5,526 nt of DNA from assembly GCA_934654605.1 (NCBI GenBank), contig CAKUGH010000074.1, positions 1-5,526 of the forward strand. The letters run 5' to 3'. The first letter of the stretch is position 1; each line of letters begins with the position of its first letter. Made by a program: the position numbers and the translations under genes. Source of the DNA: an uncultured Collinsella sp. (GTDB taxonomy: Bacteria > Actinomycetota > Coriobacteriia > Coriobacteriales > Coriobacteriaceae). Below are positions 5,320-5,526 of this stretch, in pieces. Under the pieces are notes generated by a model that did not search any database, was not told the origin of the DNA, and was given only the letters and a program-made list of their open reading frames with translations.

Positions 5320-5364
5320 GCGGCCGGCATGACCGCATCTTAACCCTAAAGGCGCCAGTACTAG

Positions 5365-5391
5365 ATAGTATCAGCCAAAACGGCCCGTCAA
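5365..5391 (-). promoter_or_regulatory. Possible internal promoter for phoPR inside the end of pstB
   Basis: TTGACG (5391-5386, 5 of 6 consensus) lies 15 bp before TACTAT (5370-5365, 4 of 6) on the minus strand. The spacer is shorter than ideal. The -10 sits in a near-palindrome, TACTA-TC-TAGTA (5370-5359), abutting the pstB stop. No terminator is visible between pstB and the regulator, so read-through from pst is the simpler model and this promoter would add to it. Confidence 0.25.
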
Positions 5392-5526
5392 ATAATCCGC
5401 CGTGCGCGGATCGGTCGGGTTTTTGAAGAGCTGAGCGGTGGGCGCATGCTCCACCAGCTCGCCCAGCAAAAAGAACGCGACCGAGTCGGAGATGCGCGCA
5501 GCCTGCTGCATGTTGTGCGTAACGAC
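5371..5526 (-). CDS. pstB: PstB phosphate ABC-transporter ATPase, C-terminal 51 residues, partial
   Basis: The reading frame enters from outside the window and ends at TGA (5373-5371). The 51 visible residues begin [18 protein letters not shown] and end [10 protein letters not shown], which is the very conserved C-terminus of PstB, the cytoplasmic ATPase that drives the Pst high-affinity phosphate importer. The histidine of THNMQQA is the switch (H-loop) histidine. [17 protein letters not shown] is the family's usual region after it. Walker A, signature and Walker B lie outside the window. The gene precedes the response regulator and kinase in the same direction, the arrangement that marks these as phosphate-sensing genes. 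Confidence 0.95.
   Translation of the reverse strand, partial: VVTHNMQQAARISDSVAFFLLGELVEHAPTAQLFKNPTDPRTADYLTGRFG

Noticed and set aside
5307..5330. Eight-residue N-terminal extension of the response regulator from the ATG at 5330
   Set aside because: No ribosome-binding site precedes that ATG, while the ATG at 5306 has AAAGGGG at ideal spacing and gives the normal receiver-domain start.
4458..5426. A 322-codon + strand open frame opposite the response regulator
   Set aside because: It crosses phoR, the regulator gene and the end of pstB on the opposite strand. All three carry strong protein motifs, so this frame is explained as antisense shadow.
1..5526. tRNA or rRNA genes, CRISPR arrays, insertion sequences or phage genes
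   Set aside because: No cloverleaf with a CCA end, spaced direct repeats, transposase motif or integrase was seen; nearly all bases are accounted for by core-type genes.

Overview
The window looks like chromosomal DNA of a moderately high-GC, Gram-positive-type bacterium. The best guess is a Coriobacteriia-like actinobacterium such as Collinsella. That guess rests on overall impression (GC-ending codons, Gram-positive-style CpsC/CpsD/CpsB and PhoR proteins) and not on any search. Every gene I can support lies on the minus strand, so biological order runs from position 5526 down to 1. Coding density is high. The largest gene-free stretches are 145-345 and 2974-3149; both are under 300 bases and both hold regulatory signals.

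In transcription order: the last 51 codons of the phosphate-transport ATPase PstB (5371-5526); an OmpR/PhoB-type response regulator (4578-5306) and its PhoR-like sensor kinase (3150-4574), separated by 3 bp and probably translationally linked; a hairpin downstream of phoR and a promoter-bearing gap; a compact polysaccharide-control operon of a Wzz-type membrane modulator CpsC (2317-2973), a BY-family tyrosine kinase CpsD (1558-2313) and a PHP-type tyrosine phosphatase CpsB (886-1533); a GNAT acetyltransferase of the ElaA/YjcF type (346-846); a 201-bp leader rich in inverted repeats; and the first 48 codons of the Hsp90 chaperone HtpG (1-144, running off the window).

Two systems are visible. 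The Pho block couples phosphate import (PstB) to a two-component phosphate sensor. PhoU, often placed between pstB and the regulator genes, is not there. The Cps block is a complete phosphorylation cycle: CpsC activates and anchors CpsD, CpsD autophosphorylates on a C-terminal tyrosine cluster, and CpsB removes the phosphates. No glycosyltransferase, polymerase or flippase gene follows, so the module probably acts on a polymer locus elsewhere, resembling the B. subtilis ywqCDE layout.

I found no convincing wholly new system. The most interesting points are: (i) an intrinsic-terminator-like hairpin and nested inverted repeats between the only AT-rich promoter candidate and the htpG start; (ii) an inverted repeat at the end of cpsB that reads both as a terminator and as a promoter for the GNAT gene; (iii) an atypical CpsD with a degenerate EX2RX2R oligomerisation motif and a basic tail beyond the tyrosine cluster; and (iv) a perfect 12-bp palindrome upstream of the cps promoter.
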